Shown piece after piece: positions 26,245 through 36,480 of a stretch of 64,000 nt of DNA (positions within the stretch are counted from its first letter, which is position 1; each line of letters starts with the position of its first letter). Below the pieces are notes generated by a model, which saw only the letters and a list, made by a program, of their open reading frames with translations, was not told the origin of the DNA and did no database searches. The stretch is from Streptomyces griseicoloratus (GTDB taxonomy: Bacteria; Actinomycetota; Actinomycetes; Streptomycetales; Streptomycetaceae). The translations under genes were made by a program, and so were the position numbers. The stretch lies in NCBI RefSeq assembly GCF_014534645.1, contig NZ_JACVQF010000158.1:1-64000 (forward strand), written 5' to 3'.

Positions 26245-27336
26245 TCACCGGCGACGTGTCGTCCGGCCCTGCGGTGAGCGGCGGGTTCCGGTCCGCTCTC
26301 CGGCGGATCCGGCCAGCACGGCGGCCGCGGCGGCGCCCAGGGCCAGCGGCAGTCGGTGGCGCGAGAGCCAGAACTGCAGGCTGCGGGGGTGCGCCTCGTC
26401 GTCGAAGAGGCCGTGCGCGCCGTGGTCGGCCCCGGCCGCGTCGTCCACCGGCTGCCAGAGGTTGACCAGCCGCGACGGGTCGGCCGGGGCGTCGGTCTGC
26501 TGCGAGTCGTAGCCCGTCCGCGCCAGATAGCGGTCCAGGAGCGCCGGGGCGGCCTTCTGCGCGAGCAGGGTGGCGACCGTCGAGCCGCCGACCCAGTACT
26601 CCCGCCGCCGCGGGTGGTCGGCCGCGTGCAGCACGCCCTCGGCGGCGACCTCGGGCTGGTAGACCGGGGCCACCGGGCGCGGATGCCGGGGCAGTCTGCT
26701 GAGCACCCAGCCGAACTGGGGCGTGTTCAGCCCGGGCATCTGGACCATGGTCACCCGCACTCCGCTGCGGTCGTGCAGCAGTTCGCAGCGCAGGGCCGCG
26801 GTGAAGCCCTGGATGGCGTGCTTGGCCCCGCAGTACACGGACTGGAGCGGGACGCTGCGCTGGGCCAGGGCCGAGCCGACCTGGACGATGGTCCCGCGGT
26901 CCCGCGGCACCATGCGCCGCAGGGCCGCCTGGGTGCCGTGGACGAAGCCGAAGTACGTCACCTCCGTGGCCCGTCTCAGCTCCTCCGGCCGGACCTCCGC
27001 CACGGGTGCGAAGACGGTGGTGAAGGCGGCGTTGACCCAGACGTCGATCGGTCCCAGTTCCTCCTCGACCGCGGCGGCGGCCGCCTCCACGGCCTCCGCG
27101 TCGGCGACGTCCACCACGAGCGGCAGCGCGCGCCCGCCGGCCTCCCGGACCTCCTCGGCGGCCCGCTCCAGCGCGCCGCGTCCGCGGGCGAGCAGGGCGA
27201 CGGCGGCTCCGCGCGCGCCGAAGGCCCTGGCGGTGGCGCGGCCGACGCCCGCGCTAGCGCCGGTCACCACCACCACGTCGGTGCGGCCCGCCCGGCGGTG
27301 CCGGCCGGCGCGCCCGGTCCGCCGTACGCCCTTCAT
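26245..27336 (-). CDS. short-chain dehydrogenase with C-terminal membrane segment
   Basis: A 363-residue SDR. Cofactor motif [10 protein letters not shown] (residues 25-34), the NVA-type stretch VNAAFTT, catalytic Ser in QVGSALA and YCGAK for YxxxK. The core is normal length, then an extension of about 100 residues ends in a hydrophobic helix ([18 protein letters not shown]) and Arg-rich tail, so it may be membrane-attached. Such SDRs with GGST/WYVGG-type extensions are common in actinomycetes. The ATG at 27336 follows GGAGGG. The substrate is unknown; the 27337-27515 leader has no clear promoter. Confidence 0.87.
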   Translation of the reverse strand: MKGVRRTGRAGRHRRAGRTDVVVVTGASAGVGRATARAFGARGAAVALLARGRGALERAAEEVREAGGRALPLVVDVADAEAVEAAAAAVEEELGPIDVWVNAAFTTVFAPVAEVRPEELRRATEVTYFGFVHGTQAALRRMVPRDRGTIVQVGSALAQRSVPLQSVYCGAKHAIQGFTAALRCELLHDRSGVRVTMVQMPGLNTPQFGWVLSRLPRHPRPVAPVYQPEVAAEGVLHAADHPRRREYWVGGSTVATLLAQKAAPALLDRYLARTGYDSQQTDAPADPSRLVNLWQPVDDAAGADHGAHGLFDDEAHPRSLQFWLSRHRLPLALGAAAAAVLAGSAGERTGTRRSPQGRTTRRR

Positions 27337-27515
27337 GCGGCCCTCCGGCCGGACACGTGCCCGGTGGTCCCGCCCCGCACTCTCACGGGGTGCGGCGACA
27401 CGGGCGCGAAGACGTGGACGTGGCCGGCGACTCGGGTCATGGGGCGCTCCTGGGCCGGGGGTGAGCACGGTGTGTTCTGGGTTGCCTGCCCCGAGGCCCG
27501 TAAACCGGGCGGCGC

Positions 27516-28607
27516 TCAGCCGGCGGGCTCCTCCGGCCCGGCCGTGCTCCGTGCGGGCGGCGGCGCCGTGCTCGCGCGGGTCACCAGCCGGGTCGGCACC
27601 AGGGTGGTGCCCCGCTCCGGGCCGTCCTGGCGCATCTTGCGCAGCACCGCGTCCACGCAGAGCCGCCCCACCTCGGCGAAGTCCTGGTGCACGGTGGTCA
27701 GCGGCGGCAGGAAGGAGCCGGCCTCGGGGATGTCGTCGAAGCCGATGACGCTGACGTCCTCGGGAACCCGCCGGCCGCGCTCGTGCAGGGCGCGCAGCAG
27801 GCCGAGGGCCATCTGGTCGTTGGCCGCGAAGACGGCCGTGCAGTCCTCGCGGGCCGCTAGTTCGAGGCCGGCCCGGTAGCCGGACTCCGCCGACCAGTCG
27901 CCCCTGCTGAGCGGCGGCACGGGGCGGCCGGCCCCGGCGAGCGTGGCCCGCCAGGCGTCGGCGCGGCGCTGGGCGGCGAAGGAGTCCTCCGGTCCGCCGA
28001 GGTGCCAGACCGTCTCGTGTCCGAGGTCGAGCAGGTGCCGCACGGCGGCGCGGGAGCCCCCGGCCTGGTCGGTGTCGACGACCGTGTAGTGGTCGCCGGC
28101 GTCGGAGTCGACCACGACGACCTGCACGTGGGGCGGCAGTTTGATGGTCGCCGCGTCCAGCAGGTGCACCTCCATGATGACGATCACCGCGTCGACGGCC
28201 AGTTCCTCCAGCCGGGAGAAGGCGCCGCGCACCTCGTCCTGCGTGGGGACGGCGACCGGCAGCAGCGTCACCGCGTACCCCTCGCCGGCCGCGGAGGTGG
28301 CGATGGCCTCCAGGGTGCGCACGTTGCCGGTCGTGGAGAGCGTGAAGGTGATCACGCCGATGGTGCGGAACTCGCCGCGTTTGAGCGCCCTGGCCGCGCT
28401 GTTGGGCCGGTAGCCCAGTTCCTTCATGGCCGCGAGCACCTGCCGCCGGGTCTCCTCGGTCACTCCTGCGTAGCCGTTGGACACGCGGGAGACGGTCTGC
28501 GAGGAGACCCCCGCCAGCCGGGCCACGTCCGCCATGGACGCCGTCCGGTCCCGGCCCCGCCGGCGCCGCGCGGGTGCGCTCGCCGGGACTCCCTCAGCCG
28601 TGTCCAC
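27516..28607 (-). CDS. LacI-family repressor of the galactan locus
   Basis: A 363-residue LacI/GalR regulator. A basic leader precedes the helix-turn-helix at about residues 24-50 ([20 protein letters not shown]) and the hinge helix [11 protein letters not shown]. The sugar-binding domain carries [12 protein letters not shown] and GFDDIPEAG, typical effector-pocket blocks. Divergent transcription from the ABC importer and the two LacI-type palindromes between them mark it as the local regulator; the inducer is probably galactose or a beta-1,6-galacto-oligosaccharide (inference). Confidence 0.93.
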   Translation of the reverse strand: MDTAEGVPASAPARRRRGRDRTASMADVARLAGVSSQTVSRVSNGYAGVTEETRRQVLAAMKELGYRPNSAARALKRGEFRTIGVITFTLSTTGNVRTLEAIATSAAGEGYAVTLLPVAVPTQDEVRGAFSRLEELAVDAVIVIMEVHLLDAATIKLPPHVQVVVVDSDAGDHYTVVDTDQAGGSRAAVRHLLDLGHETVWHLGGPEDSFAAQRRADAWRATLAGAGRPVPPLSRGDWSAESGYRAGLELAAREDCTAVFAANDQMALGLLRALHERGRRVPEDVSVIGFDDIPEAGSFLPPLTTVHQDFAEVGRLCVDAVLRKMRQDGPERGTTLVPTRLVTRASTAPPPARSTAGPEEPAG

Positions 28608-28711
28608 TCGCCGTCCGCCACCTCTCTGTCGTTGCCGGGTCCCGGCCCGTTCCTGGTGCGATGGGACCCTTGACCGTCGTCATCGGGGCAGTGTAGACAT
28701 GCCGCCATCGA

Positions 28712-28727
28712 ATGTTTACGTAAACAT
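28712..28727. promoter_or_regulatory. LacI-type operator 1
   Basis: ATGTTTACGTAAACAT is a perfect 16-bp palindrome with the central CG step typical of LacI/GalR operators. It is about 104 bp upstream of the repressor start and 97 bp upstream of the ABC permease start. Confidence 0.88.
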
Positions 28728-28757
28728 AACAGCACCGGGCGACTTTCGCGGTGGTCG

Positions 28758-28773
28758 ATGTTTGCGTAAACAT
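28758..28773. promoter_or_regulatory. LacI-type operator 2
   Basis: ATGTTTGCGTAAACAT, one base different from operator 1, is embedded in a 20-bp near-perfect palindrome (28756-28775). Centres are 46 bp apart. It is 35 bp before the importer start, well placed to block transcription. Confidence 0.88.
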
Positions 28774-28808
28774 CGCGGGTTCCAGGACGTGGACGAGCGA
28801 GGAACGAC

Positions 28809-29735
28809 ATGACGACGCTGCAACCGCCGGCGGCCGCCGAGCCGCGGCCGGCACCGCCCCCGGCGAGACGGGACCGCCGCTCCTGGACGGGGTGGGGCTT
28901 CCTCGGCCCCTTCGTGGCGGTGTTCGCCCTGGTCTTCCTCGCGCCGATCGCTTACTCGCTCTACCTGAGCCTCTTCCGCGACCAGCTCATCGGCGGGACC
29001 ACCTTCGTCGGGTTCGACAACTACCAGCAGGCGTTCCAGGACGACCGGTTCTGGGCCGCGCTCGGCAGGGTCTCGCTCTTCCTGCTCGTCCAGGTGCCCG
29101 TCATGCTCGGCATCGCGCTGCTGGTGGCGCTGGCCCTGGACAGCGGGCGGCTGTACGGGCGGGACTTCTTCCGCATCTCGGTCTTCCTGCCGTACGCCGT
29201 GCCGGCCGTGGTCGCCACCCTGATGTGGGGCTTCATGTACGGCACCCGGTTCGGCCTGGTCGGCGACATCAACGACGCCCTGGGCATCTCGCTGCCCGCC
29301 CCGCTCTCCCCCGGCCTGATGCTCGCCTCCCTCGGCAACATCGTCACGTGGGAGTTCGTCGGCTACAACATGCTGATCTTCTACTCGGCGCTGCGGGTCA
29401 TCCCGCACTCGCTGTACGAGGCCGCCGAGATCGACGGTGCCGGGCAGATCCGGGTGATCACCGCCATCAAGCTGCCGGCCATCCGCGGTGCCCTGGTCAT
29501 CGCCACGATCTTCTCGGTCATCGGCAGCTTCCAGCTCTTCAACGAGCCCAGCATCCTCAGGCCGCTGGCGCCCAACGCCATCACCACCGACTACACGCCG
29601 AACCTCTACACGTACTCGCTGTCCTTCAACGGACAGCAGCACAACTACTCCGCGACGGTCGCCATCGTCATGGGGCTGATCACCATGGTCATCGCCTACG
29701 TCGTCCAGCTGCGCGGCATGCGCAAGGGAGTGTGA
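28809..29735 (+). CDS. sugar ABC transporter permease 1 (MalF type)
   Basis: A 308-residue inner-membrane permease with six helices, starting near residue 30 (GFLGPFVAVFALVFLAPIAY). The cytoplasmic EAA loop that docks the ATPase is EAAEIDGAGQIRVITAIKLP near residue 208. It is the first gene of the importer operon, seven bases before permease 2. No ATP-binding gene is in the locus, so it probably shares a general MsiK-type ATPase encoded elsewhere, as is usual in Streptomyces. Confidence 0.94.
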   Translation: MTTLQPPAAAEPRPAPPPARRDRRSWTGWGFLGPFVAVFALVFLAPIAYSLYLSLFRDQLIGGTTFVGFDNYQQAFQDDRFWAALGRVSLFLLVQVPVMLGIALLVALALDSGRLYGRDFFRISVFLPYAVPAVVATLMWGFMYGTRFGLVGDINDALGISLPAPLSPGLMLASLGNIVTWEFVGYNMLIFYSALRVIPHSLYEAAEIDGAGQIRVITAIKLPAIRGALVIATIFSVIGSFQLFNEPSILRPLAPNAITTDYTPNLYTYSLSFNGQQHNYSATVAIVMGLITMVIAYVVQLRGMRKGV

Positions 29736-29742
29736 AGCAGCG

Positions 29743-30693
29743 ATGACCAGTCCCGTCGTCACCGTCCCCGACCGTTCCGCGACCGCCCCGGCGGGCGCCT
29801 CGCGCACCGCGCCCCGGCTGCGCGGCCCCCGCCGGCGGCACACGCCCGGCCGTCCCCGGCGCAGCGTGCTGCTGACCGTGCTCACCGGCCTGGTCCTGCT
29901 GTACAGCCTCGTTCCGCTGGCCTGGCTGGTCATCAGCGCCACCAAGTCCCAGGAGGGACTGGCCCGTTCCTTCGGCCTCTGGTTCGACGGCGACTTCGCG
30001 CTGTGGGACAACATCGCCGAGACGTTCACCTACGACGACGGCGTGTTCACCCGCTGGCTGCTGAACACCCTGCTGTACGTCGTCGTGGGCGCGGGCGGCG
30101 CCACCTTCCTCGCCGTACTCGGCGGCTACGCGCTCGCCAAGTTCGACTTCCCCGGCCGGCGTGCCGTGTTCGCCGTCGTCATCGGCGCGGTGGCGGTACC
30201 GGGTACGGCACTCGCGGTGCCGACGTTCCTGATGTTCAGCAACATGGGGCTCACCAACACCCCCTGGGCGGTGATCATCCCCTCGCTGATCTCGCCGTTC
30301 GGCCTGTACCTGATGTGGGTGTTCGCCAGTGAGGCCATCCCCGCCGAGCTGATGGAGGCCGCCCGCATCGACGGCGCGGGCGAGGCGCGCACCTTCTTCC
30401 AGGTCGCGCTGCCGCTGCTGGCGCCCGGCATCGTCACCGTACTGCTGTTCACCATGGTCGCGACCTGGAACAACTACTTCCTGCCGCTGATCATGATCAA
30501 GGACCCGGACTGGTATCCGCTGACCCTCGGCCTGAACAGCTGGAACGCCCAGGCCCAGACGGCCGGCGGCGAGCCCGTGTTCCACCTGGTCGTCACCGGG
30601 TCGCTGATCACCATCCTGCCGCTGATCGCCGCGTTCCTGCTGCTGCAGAAGTACTGGCAGTCCGGCCTCGCCGCCGGAAGCGTCAAGGAATAG
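29743..30693 (+). CDS. sugar ABC transporter permease 2 (MalG type)
   Basis: A 316-residue partner permease. A 40-residue polar leader precedes six helices. The EAA loop EAARIDGAGEARTFFQVALP lies near residue 205. The short gap to permease 1 suggests translational coupling. Together the two permeases form the membrane channel for an oligosaccharide supplied by the lipoprotein encoded next. Confidence 0.94.
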   Translation: MTSPVVTVPDRSATAPAGASRTAPRLRGPRRRHTPGRPRRSVLLTVLTGLVLLYSLVPLAWLVISATKSQEGLARSFGLWFDGDFALWDNIAETFTYDDGVFTRWLLNTLLYVVVGAGGATFLAVLGGYALAKFDFPGRRAVFAVVIGAVAVPGTALAVPTFLMFSNMGLTNTPWAVIIPSLISPFGLYLMWVFASEAIPAELMEAARIDGAGEARTFFQVALPLLAPGIVTVLLFTMVATWNNYFLPLIMIKDPDWYPLTLGLNSWNAQAQTAGGEPVFHLVVTGSLITILPLIAAFLLLQKYWQSGLAAGSVKE

Positions 30694-30762
30694 CCCGCTG
30701 CGAACCACCCTCCCGCCCTCACCGGTCCCGGCTCAAGGCCACGACGAAGTGGAAGCACACCC

Positions 30763-32106
30763 ATGCCCAAGCACTCACGCCGCCTGCTGCGCGGCACGGT
30801 CCTCATCTGCGCCCTCGCCCTCGGGGCGACCGCCTGCGGTGGCTCCGACGACGGCGGATCCAGCGGCAAGGCGGTCTCCGAGGCGGACGTCCAGGCGGCT
30901 CTGAAGAAGGGCGGCACCATCACCGTCTGGGCGTGGGAGCCCACGCTCAAGCAGGTGGCCGCCGACTTCGAGAAGGAGTACCCGGGCGTCGAGGTCGACC
31001 TCGTCAACGCGGGCACCAACGAGAAGCAGTACACCGCGCTGCAGAACGCCATCTCGGCGAAGAAGGGCGTCCCGGACGTCGCGCAGGTCGAGTACTACGC
31101 CATGGGCCAGTTCGCGCTGACCGAGCAGCTCACCGACCTCAAGGGCTTCGGCGCCGAGAAGCTGTCCGCGCAGTACTCGCCCGGCCCGTGGAACGGGGTG
31201 AAGGCCGGCGGCGACGGCGTCTACGGCCTGCCGATGGACTCGGGCCCGATGGCGCTGTTCTACAACAAGAAGGTCTTCGACAAGTACAAGATCGAGGTGC
31301 CCACCACCTGGGACGAGTACGTCGACGCGGCCCGCGCCCTGCACAAGGCGGACCCGAAGGCGTACATCACCAACGACACCGGCGACGCCGGCTTCACCAC
31401 CAGCATGCTCTGGCAGGCTGGTTCGCGCCCGTACAAGGTGGACGGCACCAAGGTGAGCATCGACTTCTCCGACCAGGGCGCGAAGACGTACACCGACACC
31501 TGGCAGAAGCTGCTCGACGAGAAGCTGCTCGCGCCGGTCACCAGCTGGTCCGACGAGTGGTACAAGGGCCTCGGCGACGGCAGCATCGCGACCCTCGCCA
31601 CGGGCGCCTGGATGCCCGCCAACCTGGCGTCCGGGGTGAAGGAGGCCGCCGGTGACTGGCGCGTCGCCCCCCTGCCGCAGTGGACCGCCGGCGGCAAGGC
31701 CGGCGCGGAGAACGGGGGCAGCGCGCTCACCCTGCCCGAGCTGGGCGGGAACAAGGAGCTGGCGTACGCGTTCGTCGAGTACGCGAACGCGGGCAAGGGC
31801 GTGCAGACCCGGGTCGAGGGCGGCGCCTTCCCGGCGACGACCGCGCAGCTGACCTCCCAGGAGTTCCAGGACACGAAGTTCCCCTACTTCGGCGGCCAGC
31901 AGGCCAACAAGATCTTCGCCGAGTCGGCGGCGAACGTCGCCGACGACTGGTCGTACCTGCCGTACCAGGTGTACGCCAACTCGATCTTCAACGACACCGT
32001 CGGCAAGGCGTACGTCTCCGGCACCGGGCTGGCGGACGGGCTGAAGGCCTGGCAGGACGCCTCGGTCACGTACGGCAGCGAGCAGGGCTTCACCGTCGAG
32101 AAGTAG
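30763..32106 (+). CDS. sugar ABC transporter substrate-binding lipoprotein
   Basis: A 447-residue extracellular solute-binding protein of family 1. Residues 1-25 are a lipoprotein signal peptide with lipobox GATAC (Cys near residue 25) followed by the usual flexible GGSDDGGSSG linker. Binding-protein blocks include VDVAQVEYYAMGQF and GPMALFYNKKVFDKY. By context it binds beta-1,6-galacto-oligosaccharides or a related galactoside. A hairpin at 32128-32151 behind the gene may favour the binding protein over the downstream enzymes. Confidence 0.93.
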   Translation: MPKHSRRLLRGTVLICALALGATACGGSDDGGSSGKAVSEADVQAALKKGGTITVWAWEPTLKQVAADFEKEYPGVEVDLVNAGTNEKQYTALQNAISAKKGVPDVAQVEYYAMGQFALTEQLTDLKGFGAEKLSAQYSPGPWNGVKAGGDGVYGLPMDSGPMALFYNKKVFDKYKIEVPTTWDEYVDAARALHKADPKAYITNDTGDAGFTTSMLWQAGSRPYKVDGTKVSIDFSDQGAKTYTDTWQKLLDEKLLAPVTSWSDEWYKGLGDGSIATLATGAWMPANLASGVKEAAGDWRVAPLPQWTAGGKAGAENGGSALTLPELGGNKELAYAFVEYANAGKGVQTRVEGGAFPATTAQLTSQEFQDTKFPYFGGQQANKIFAESAANVADDWSYLPYQVYANSIFNDTVGKAYVSGTGLADGLKAWQDASVTYGSEQGFTVEK

Positions 32107-32127
32107 CACCCGCAGCAGCACCTGCGC

Positions 32128-32151
32128 GGCGGCGCGGCTCCCCGCGCCGCC
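32128..32151 (+). other. intercistronic attenuator-like hairpin
   Basis: GGCGGCGCG (32128-32136) pairs with CGCGCCGCC (32143-32151), six-base loop, no U-tract. It lies between binding protein and beta-galactosidase genes and could lower downstream expression. Confidence 0.6.
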
Positions 32152-32183
32152 CGTGCCCCATGCACCAGACCGGAAGGACCGCC

Positions 32184-34229
32184 ATGATCTCCACCCTCCT
32201 GTCCCGCCTGCAGCGCGGGCCGGACGGTGCGCCCGCCCCCCGCCTCGCCTTCGGCGCCGACTACAACCCCGAGCAGTGGCCCCGGGAGGTGTGGGAGGAG
32301 GACGTCCGGCTGATGCGCGAGGCCGGCGTCAACATCGTCTCCGTGGCCATCTTCTCCTGGGCCCGCATCCAGCCCGGCCCCGGCACCTGGGACTTCGCCT
32401 GGCTCGACGAGGTGATGGACCTGCTGCACGAGAACGGCATCGGCGTCGACCTGGCCACCGCCACCGCCTCGCCGCCGCCCTGGCTGACCACCGCCCACCC
32501 GGAGATCCTGCCGGTCACGGACCGGGGCGAGACCGTGTGGCCGGGGGCGCGCCAGCACTGGCGTCCCACCTCGCCCGTCTTCCGCGAGCACGCCCTGCGC
32601 CTGGTCCGCGAGCTGGCGACCCGCTACGCCGGCCACCCCGCCCTGGTCGCCTGGCACGTCAACAACGAGCTGGGCTGCCACAACGTGTACGACTACTCCG
32701 ACGACGCGGCCCGCGCCTTCCGCGAATGGCTGCGCGCCCGGTACACCACCCTGGACGCCCTCAACCATGCCTGGGGCACGGCGTTCTGGTCGCAGCGCTA
32801 CAGCGACTGGGAGCAGATCCTGCCGCCGCGGCTGGCCGCCTCCCATCCCAACCCGACCCAGCAGCTCGACTTCAAGCGCTTCTCCTCCGACGCGCTGAAG
32901 GACCATCTGCGGGCGGAGCGGGAGATCCTGCGGGAGCTCACGCCCGGCGTCCCGGTGACCACCAACTTCATGGTGATGCCCGGTACCAAGGGAATGAACT
33001 ACGCGGACTGGGCGGACGAGGTGGACTTCGTCGCCAACGACCACTACGTCGTGCCCCGGCCCCAGGACCGGGACGAGCTGTCCTTCTCCGCGAACCTCAC
33101 CAGCGGCATCGCGGGCGGCCGGCCCTGGTTCCTGATGGAGCACTCGACCAGCGCCGTCAACTGGCAGCCCGTCAACCTGGCCAAGCGGCCCGGCGAGCTG
33201 GCCCGCGACTCGCTGCTGCACGTGGCGCACGGCGCCGACGCGGTCTGCTTCTTCCAGTGGCGCCAGTCGGCGGCCGGCGCCGAGAAGTACCACTCGGCGA
33301 TGGTGCCGCACGCCGGTGCCGACAGCGACCTGTTCCGCGCGGTCACCGCGCTCGGCGGGACGCTCCGGGCGCTGGCTCCGGTCGCCGGGGCGGAGCGGGA
33401 GCCCGCCGAGGTCGGCATCCTCTTCGACTGGGAGTCGTGGTGGGCGAGCGAGCAGGACTCGCACCCCACCTCGCTGCTCGACTACCACCAGGAGGCGCTC
33501 GACTGGTACTCCGCCCTCCTCGCCCTCGGCATCCGCGCCGACGTCGTCACCACCCGCTCCGACCTGAGCCGCCACCGGGTGCTGATCGCGCCCGTGCTCC
33601 ACCTGGTCCCCGCAGAACTCGCCAAGGACCTCACGCGGTACGCCGAACAGGGCGGGCACCTGGTCACCACGTACTTCTCCGGTGTCGTGGACGAGAACGA
33701 CCACGTGTGGCTCGGCGGCTACCCGGGCGCCCTGCGGGACCTGCTCGGCATCCGCGTGGAGGAGTTCGGCCCGCTGCCCGCCGGGCAGACCGTGGAGCTG
33801 GACGACGCGACCACCGGCGGCCTGTGGACCGACCGGATCACCACCACCGCCCCGGAGACCGAGGTCCTGGCCCGTTACCGCACCGGCGTGCACGCGGGCC
33901 GCCCCGCCGTCACCCGGCGCCCGACGGGCGGCGGTTCGGCCGCCTACGTCTCCACCCGGCTCGGCGTCGACGGGCTCACCTCGCTGCTGCCCCGGCTGCT
34001 GGCACCGGCCGGCGTGCGCAGCGAGCTGCCCGCCGAGGTGCGCGGGCTGGTCGAGGCGACCGTGCGCCGCGGACCCGGCGGCCGGTTCCTGTTCCTGGTC
34101 AACCGCACGGACGACCCGGTGACCGTGCCCGGCACGACCGGAGAGGTCCTCGTCGGCAGCACCGGCGCCGACGGCGCCGTCGCCCTCGGCCCCAGGGACG
34201 TCGCCGTCCTGCGCCTGCCGAACTCCTGA
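32184..34229 (+). CDS. GH42 beta-galactosidase, cytoplasmic
   Basis: A 681-residue glycoside hydrolase of family 42. The N-terminal barrel begins FGADYNPEQWP. Acid/base Glu162 lies in WHVNNELGC and nucleophile Glu319 in FLMEHSTSAVNW. Middle trimerisation domain (residues 400-600) includes VGILFDWESWWA; the C-terminal beta domain ends VAVLRLPNS. No signal peptide, so it acts on imported galacto-oligosaccharides. The ATG at 32184 follows GGAAGGA; an in-frame Met eight codons upstream is less likely. It stands between the importer and the secreted galactanase. Confidence 0.96.
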   Translation: MISTLLSRLQRGPDGAPAPRLAFGADYNPEQWPREVWEEDVRLMREAGVNIVSVAIFSWARIQPGPGTWDFAWLDEVMDLLHENGIGVDLATATASPPPWLTTAHPEILPVTDRGETVWPGARQHWRPTSPVFREHALRLVRELATRYAGHPALVAWHVNNELGCHNVYDYSDDAARAFREWLRARYTTLDALNHAWGTAFWSQRYSDWEQILPPRLAASHPNPTQQLDFKRFSSDALKDHLRAEREILRELTPGVPVTTNFMVMPGTKGMNYADWADEVDFVANDHYVVPRPQDRDELSFSANLTSGIAGGRPWFLMEHSTSAVNWQPVNLAKRPGELARDSLLHVAHGADAVCFFQWRQSAAGAEKYHSAMVPHAGADSDLFRAVTALGGTLRALAPVAGAEREPAEVGILFDWESWWASEQDSHPTSLLDYHQEALDWYSALLALGIRADVVTTRSDLSRHRVLIAPVLHLVPAELAKDLTRYAEQGGHLVTTYFSGVVDENDHVWLGGYPGALRDLLGIRVEEFGPLPAGQTVELDDATTGGLWTDRITTTAPETEVLARYRTGVHAGRPAVTRRPTGGGSAAYVSTRLGVDGLTSLLPRLLAPAGVRSELPAEVRGLVEATVRRGPGGRFLFLVNRTDDPVTVPGTTGEVLVGSTGADGAVALGPRDVAVLRLPNS

Positions 34230-34282
34230 TTCCCCATCCCCACGACTCCCCCGGCGCGGCACGCACCCGGGCCGGGGGACGC

Positions 34283-34311
34283 CCCCTCCTGCCCTCCCGG
34301 GGCGGGAGGGG
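34283..34311 (+). other. intercistronic hairpin before the GH30 gene
   Basis: CCCCTCCTGCCC (34283-34294) pairs with GGGCGGGAGGGG (34300-34311), one G-U pair, five-base loop. It follows the GH42 stop and precedes the ribosome site of the GH30 gene. Confidence 0.6.
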
Positions 34312-34348
34312 CCACCGCAGCGACCACACCTTCAGTTGGGAGCACACG

Positions 34349-36394
34349 ATGGCACGCCGTACGCGCAAGCGACGTCTCCTCGCAGCCGCCGCCCTGACCG
34401 CCCTGGCCACGGGGGCCGCCCAGCTCAGCGTTCCCGCCCAGGCCGAACCGGCCGCGGCCGCCGCCTCCGTCACCGTGCGGCCGGACCCGTCGTACCGGCA
34501 GGAGAGGTTCGAGGGCTGGGGCACCAGCCTGGTCTGGTTCGCCAACGCCACCGGCGACTACCCGCCCGAGATCCGCGAGAAGCTGGCCCGGCTCCTGTTC
34601 GACGACGACGGGCTGGCGCTGAACATCGCCCGCTACAACATCGGCGGCGGCAACGCACCCGACGTCAAGGACTACCTGCGCGCCGGCGGAGCGGTCGAGG
34701 GCTGGTGGAAGGCGCCCGCCGGCACCACCCGCGAGGACACCGACTGGTGGAGCGCCGACGACCCGGCCGACTGGAACGAGGACGCCGACGCCACCCAGCG
34801 CTGGTGGGTGGAGCGCATCAAGGACGACATCGACCACTGGGAGACGTTCAGCAACTCCCCGCCCTGGTTCATGACCGTCAGCGGCTACGTCTCGGGCGGC
34901 TTCGACGCCACCGCCGACCAGCTGAGGACCGACTCGGTCGACGACTTCGCCGCCTACCTGGCCGGCGCGACCAGACGGCTGGAGAAGGCCGAGGGCATCG
35001 AGGTCGACACCATCGACCCGTTCAACGAGCCCAACACCCCCTACTGGAGCACCCGCCTGGGCGCCGACGGCGAACCCGTCGGCGGCCGTCAGGAAGGGGC
35101 CCACATGGGCCCCGAGCTCCAGCGCAAGGTCCTCCAGGCCCTGGCCCCCGCGCTGAAGGAGGCGAAGGTCGGGGCGGACATCTCGGCGATGGACGAGACC
35201 AACCCCGGTACGTTCGCGCGGAACTGGAACGCCTACACGCAGGCCGACCGCGACCTCGTCGGCCAGATGAACGTCCATACCTACGGCACCGGGCAGCGCA
35301 CCACCGTGCGCGACCTCGCCAAGGCCGCGGACAAGCCGCTGTGGATGAGCGAGGTCGGCGGCGACTGGGGCGACGGCCAGGACTTCGAGGACATGCGCCC
35401 CGGACTCGGCCTCGCCCGGCAGATCGTCGACGACCTGCGCGAACTGGAACCCCGGGCCTGGGTGTTCTGGCAGCCCGTCGAGGACTACGACAACATGAAG
35501 CCCGGCGGCGAGTCCGCCAAGGGCGGCAACTGGGGCAGCATCCAGATCCCGTTCAGCTGCACCGCCGGGGACACCCTGGAGTCCTGCCCGATCCGGACGA
35601 ACACCAAGTTCGACACCGCCCGCAACTTCACCCACTTCATCAAGCCCGGCGACCGGCTGATCAGGACCGACGACACCTCCAGCGCCGCCGCCGTCAGCCG
35701 CGACGGCAAGGGCGCCTCGCTGGTCCACGTCAACAGCACCGCCGAGGCCCGCACGGTCACCATCGACCTGTCCAGGTTCCGTGACGTGAGCGGCAGGGCG
35801 ACCGTCACCCCGGTCGTCACCAGCGCCGGCGGAGGGCTCCAGGAGCAGGCTCCGGTCAGGGTCAGCGACCGCCGGGCCACCTTCACCGTGCCCGCGCAGT
35901 CCGTGACCTCCTTCGTGATCAAGGGCGTCTCCGGTGTCGCGCAGGACGCCTCGCCCCTGCGGAAGGGCCACACCTACACCCTCACCGGCGTGCAGAGCGG
36001 CAAGGCCGTCACCGTCGCGGACGACGGCACCAGCCTGGTTCTCGGCACCGGCGCCGGCACGTCCGCCCAGCGGTGGCGGCTGAGCGCGGTGCACCCCGAC
36101 ACCGGCGTCCGCCAGCGCTACGTCTTCACCGACCCCGAGGACGGCAGGCGGCTCGCCGTACGCGACGACGTACCGGTGGCCGAACCCGACACCGGTAAGC
36201 GCGACGCGGCCACCGAGTGGATCATGTCGACCACCGGTGACGGCACATGGACCCTGGTCAACGCCGCCACCGGACGCCTGCTCGAAGTCGGCGGACAGGC
36301 CACGCACGAGGGCGCGGCCGTCACGACGTGGCCGCCCAACTCCGGCGCCAACCAGCGCTGGACGGTGACGGACGTGACCGGCGCCACCGGCTGA
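34349..36394 (+). CDS. secreted GH30 endo-beta-1,6-galactanase-type enzyme with ricin-like module
   Basis: A 681-residue secreted enzyme. Signal peptide residues 1-31 ([21 protein letters not shown]). The catalytic domain, opening with [15 protein letters not shown], is of the GH30 group that includes Streptomyces endo-beta-1,6-galactanase; acid/base Glu227 is in DPFNEPN and nucleophile Glu335 in [11 protein letters not shown] beta-side domain follows, and residues 540-675 form a ricin-B/CBM13-like module with repeated Q..W (SAQRWRL, ANQRWTV). It probably cuts beta-1,6-galactan side chains of arabinogalactan outside the cell and supplies the importer. The ATG follows TTGGGAG. Confidence 0.9.
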   Translation: MARRTRKRRLLAAAALTALATGAAQLSVPAQAEPAAAAASVTVRPDPSYRQERFEGWGTSLVWFANATGDYPPEIREKLARLLFDDDGLALNIARYNIGGGNAPDVKDYLRAGGAVEGWWKAPAGTTREDTDWWSADDPADWNEDADATQRWWVERIKDDIDHWETFSNSPPWFMTVSGYVSGGFDATADQLRTDSVDDFAAYLAGATRRLEKAEGIEVDTIDPFNEPNTPYWSTRLGADGEPVGGRQEGAHMGPELQRKVLQALAPALKEAKVGADISAMDETNPGTFARNWNAYTQADRDLVGQMNVHTYGTGQRTTVRDLAKAADKPLWMSEVGGDWGDGQDFEDMRPGLGLARQIVDDLRELEPRAWVFWQPVEDYDNMKPGGESAKGGNWGSIQIPFSCTAGDTLESCPIRTNTKFDTARNFTHFIKPGDRLIRTDDTSSAAAVSRDGKGASLVHVNSTAEARTVTIDLSRFRDVSGRATVTPVVTSAGGGLQEQAPVRVSDRRATFTVPAQSVTSFVIKGVSGVAQDASPLRKGHTYTLTGVQSGKAVTVADDGTSLVLGTGAGTSAQRWRLSAVHPDTGVRQRYVFTDPEDGRRLAVRDDVPVAEPDTGKRDAATEWIMSTTGDGTWTLVNAATGRLLEVGGQATHEGAAVTTWPPNSGANQRWTVTDVTGATG

Positions 36395-36408
36395 GCGACA
36401 CCCCTCAC

Positions 36409-36444
36409 GGCCCCGCTCGCACCCCCGGCGGTGCGGGCGGGGCC
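36409..36444 (+). terminator. hairpin after the GH30 gene
   Basis: GGCCCCGCTCGCACC (36409-36423) pairs with GGTGCGGGCGGGGCC (36430-36444) with one G-U pair and a six-base loop. No U-run; it may end or attenuate the galactan transcript. Confidence 0.6.
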
Positions 36445-36480
36445 GCCCACGCACGCACCGACCGACCGAAGGAGACCCCC

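Noticed and set aside
32153-34348. Upstream extension of the GH30 frame through the GH42 gene
   Set aside because: The extension is a frame-shifted shadow of the GH42 gene; signal peptide and ribosome site place the GH30 start at 34349.
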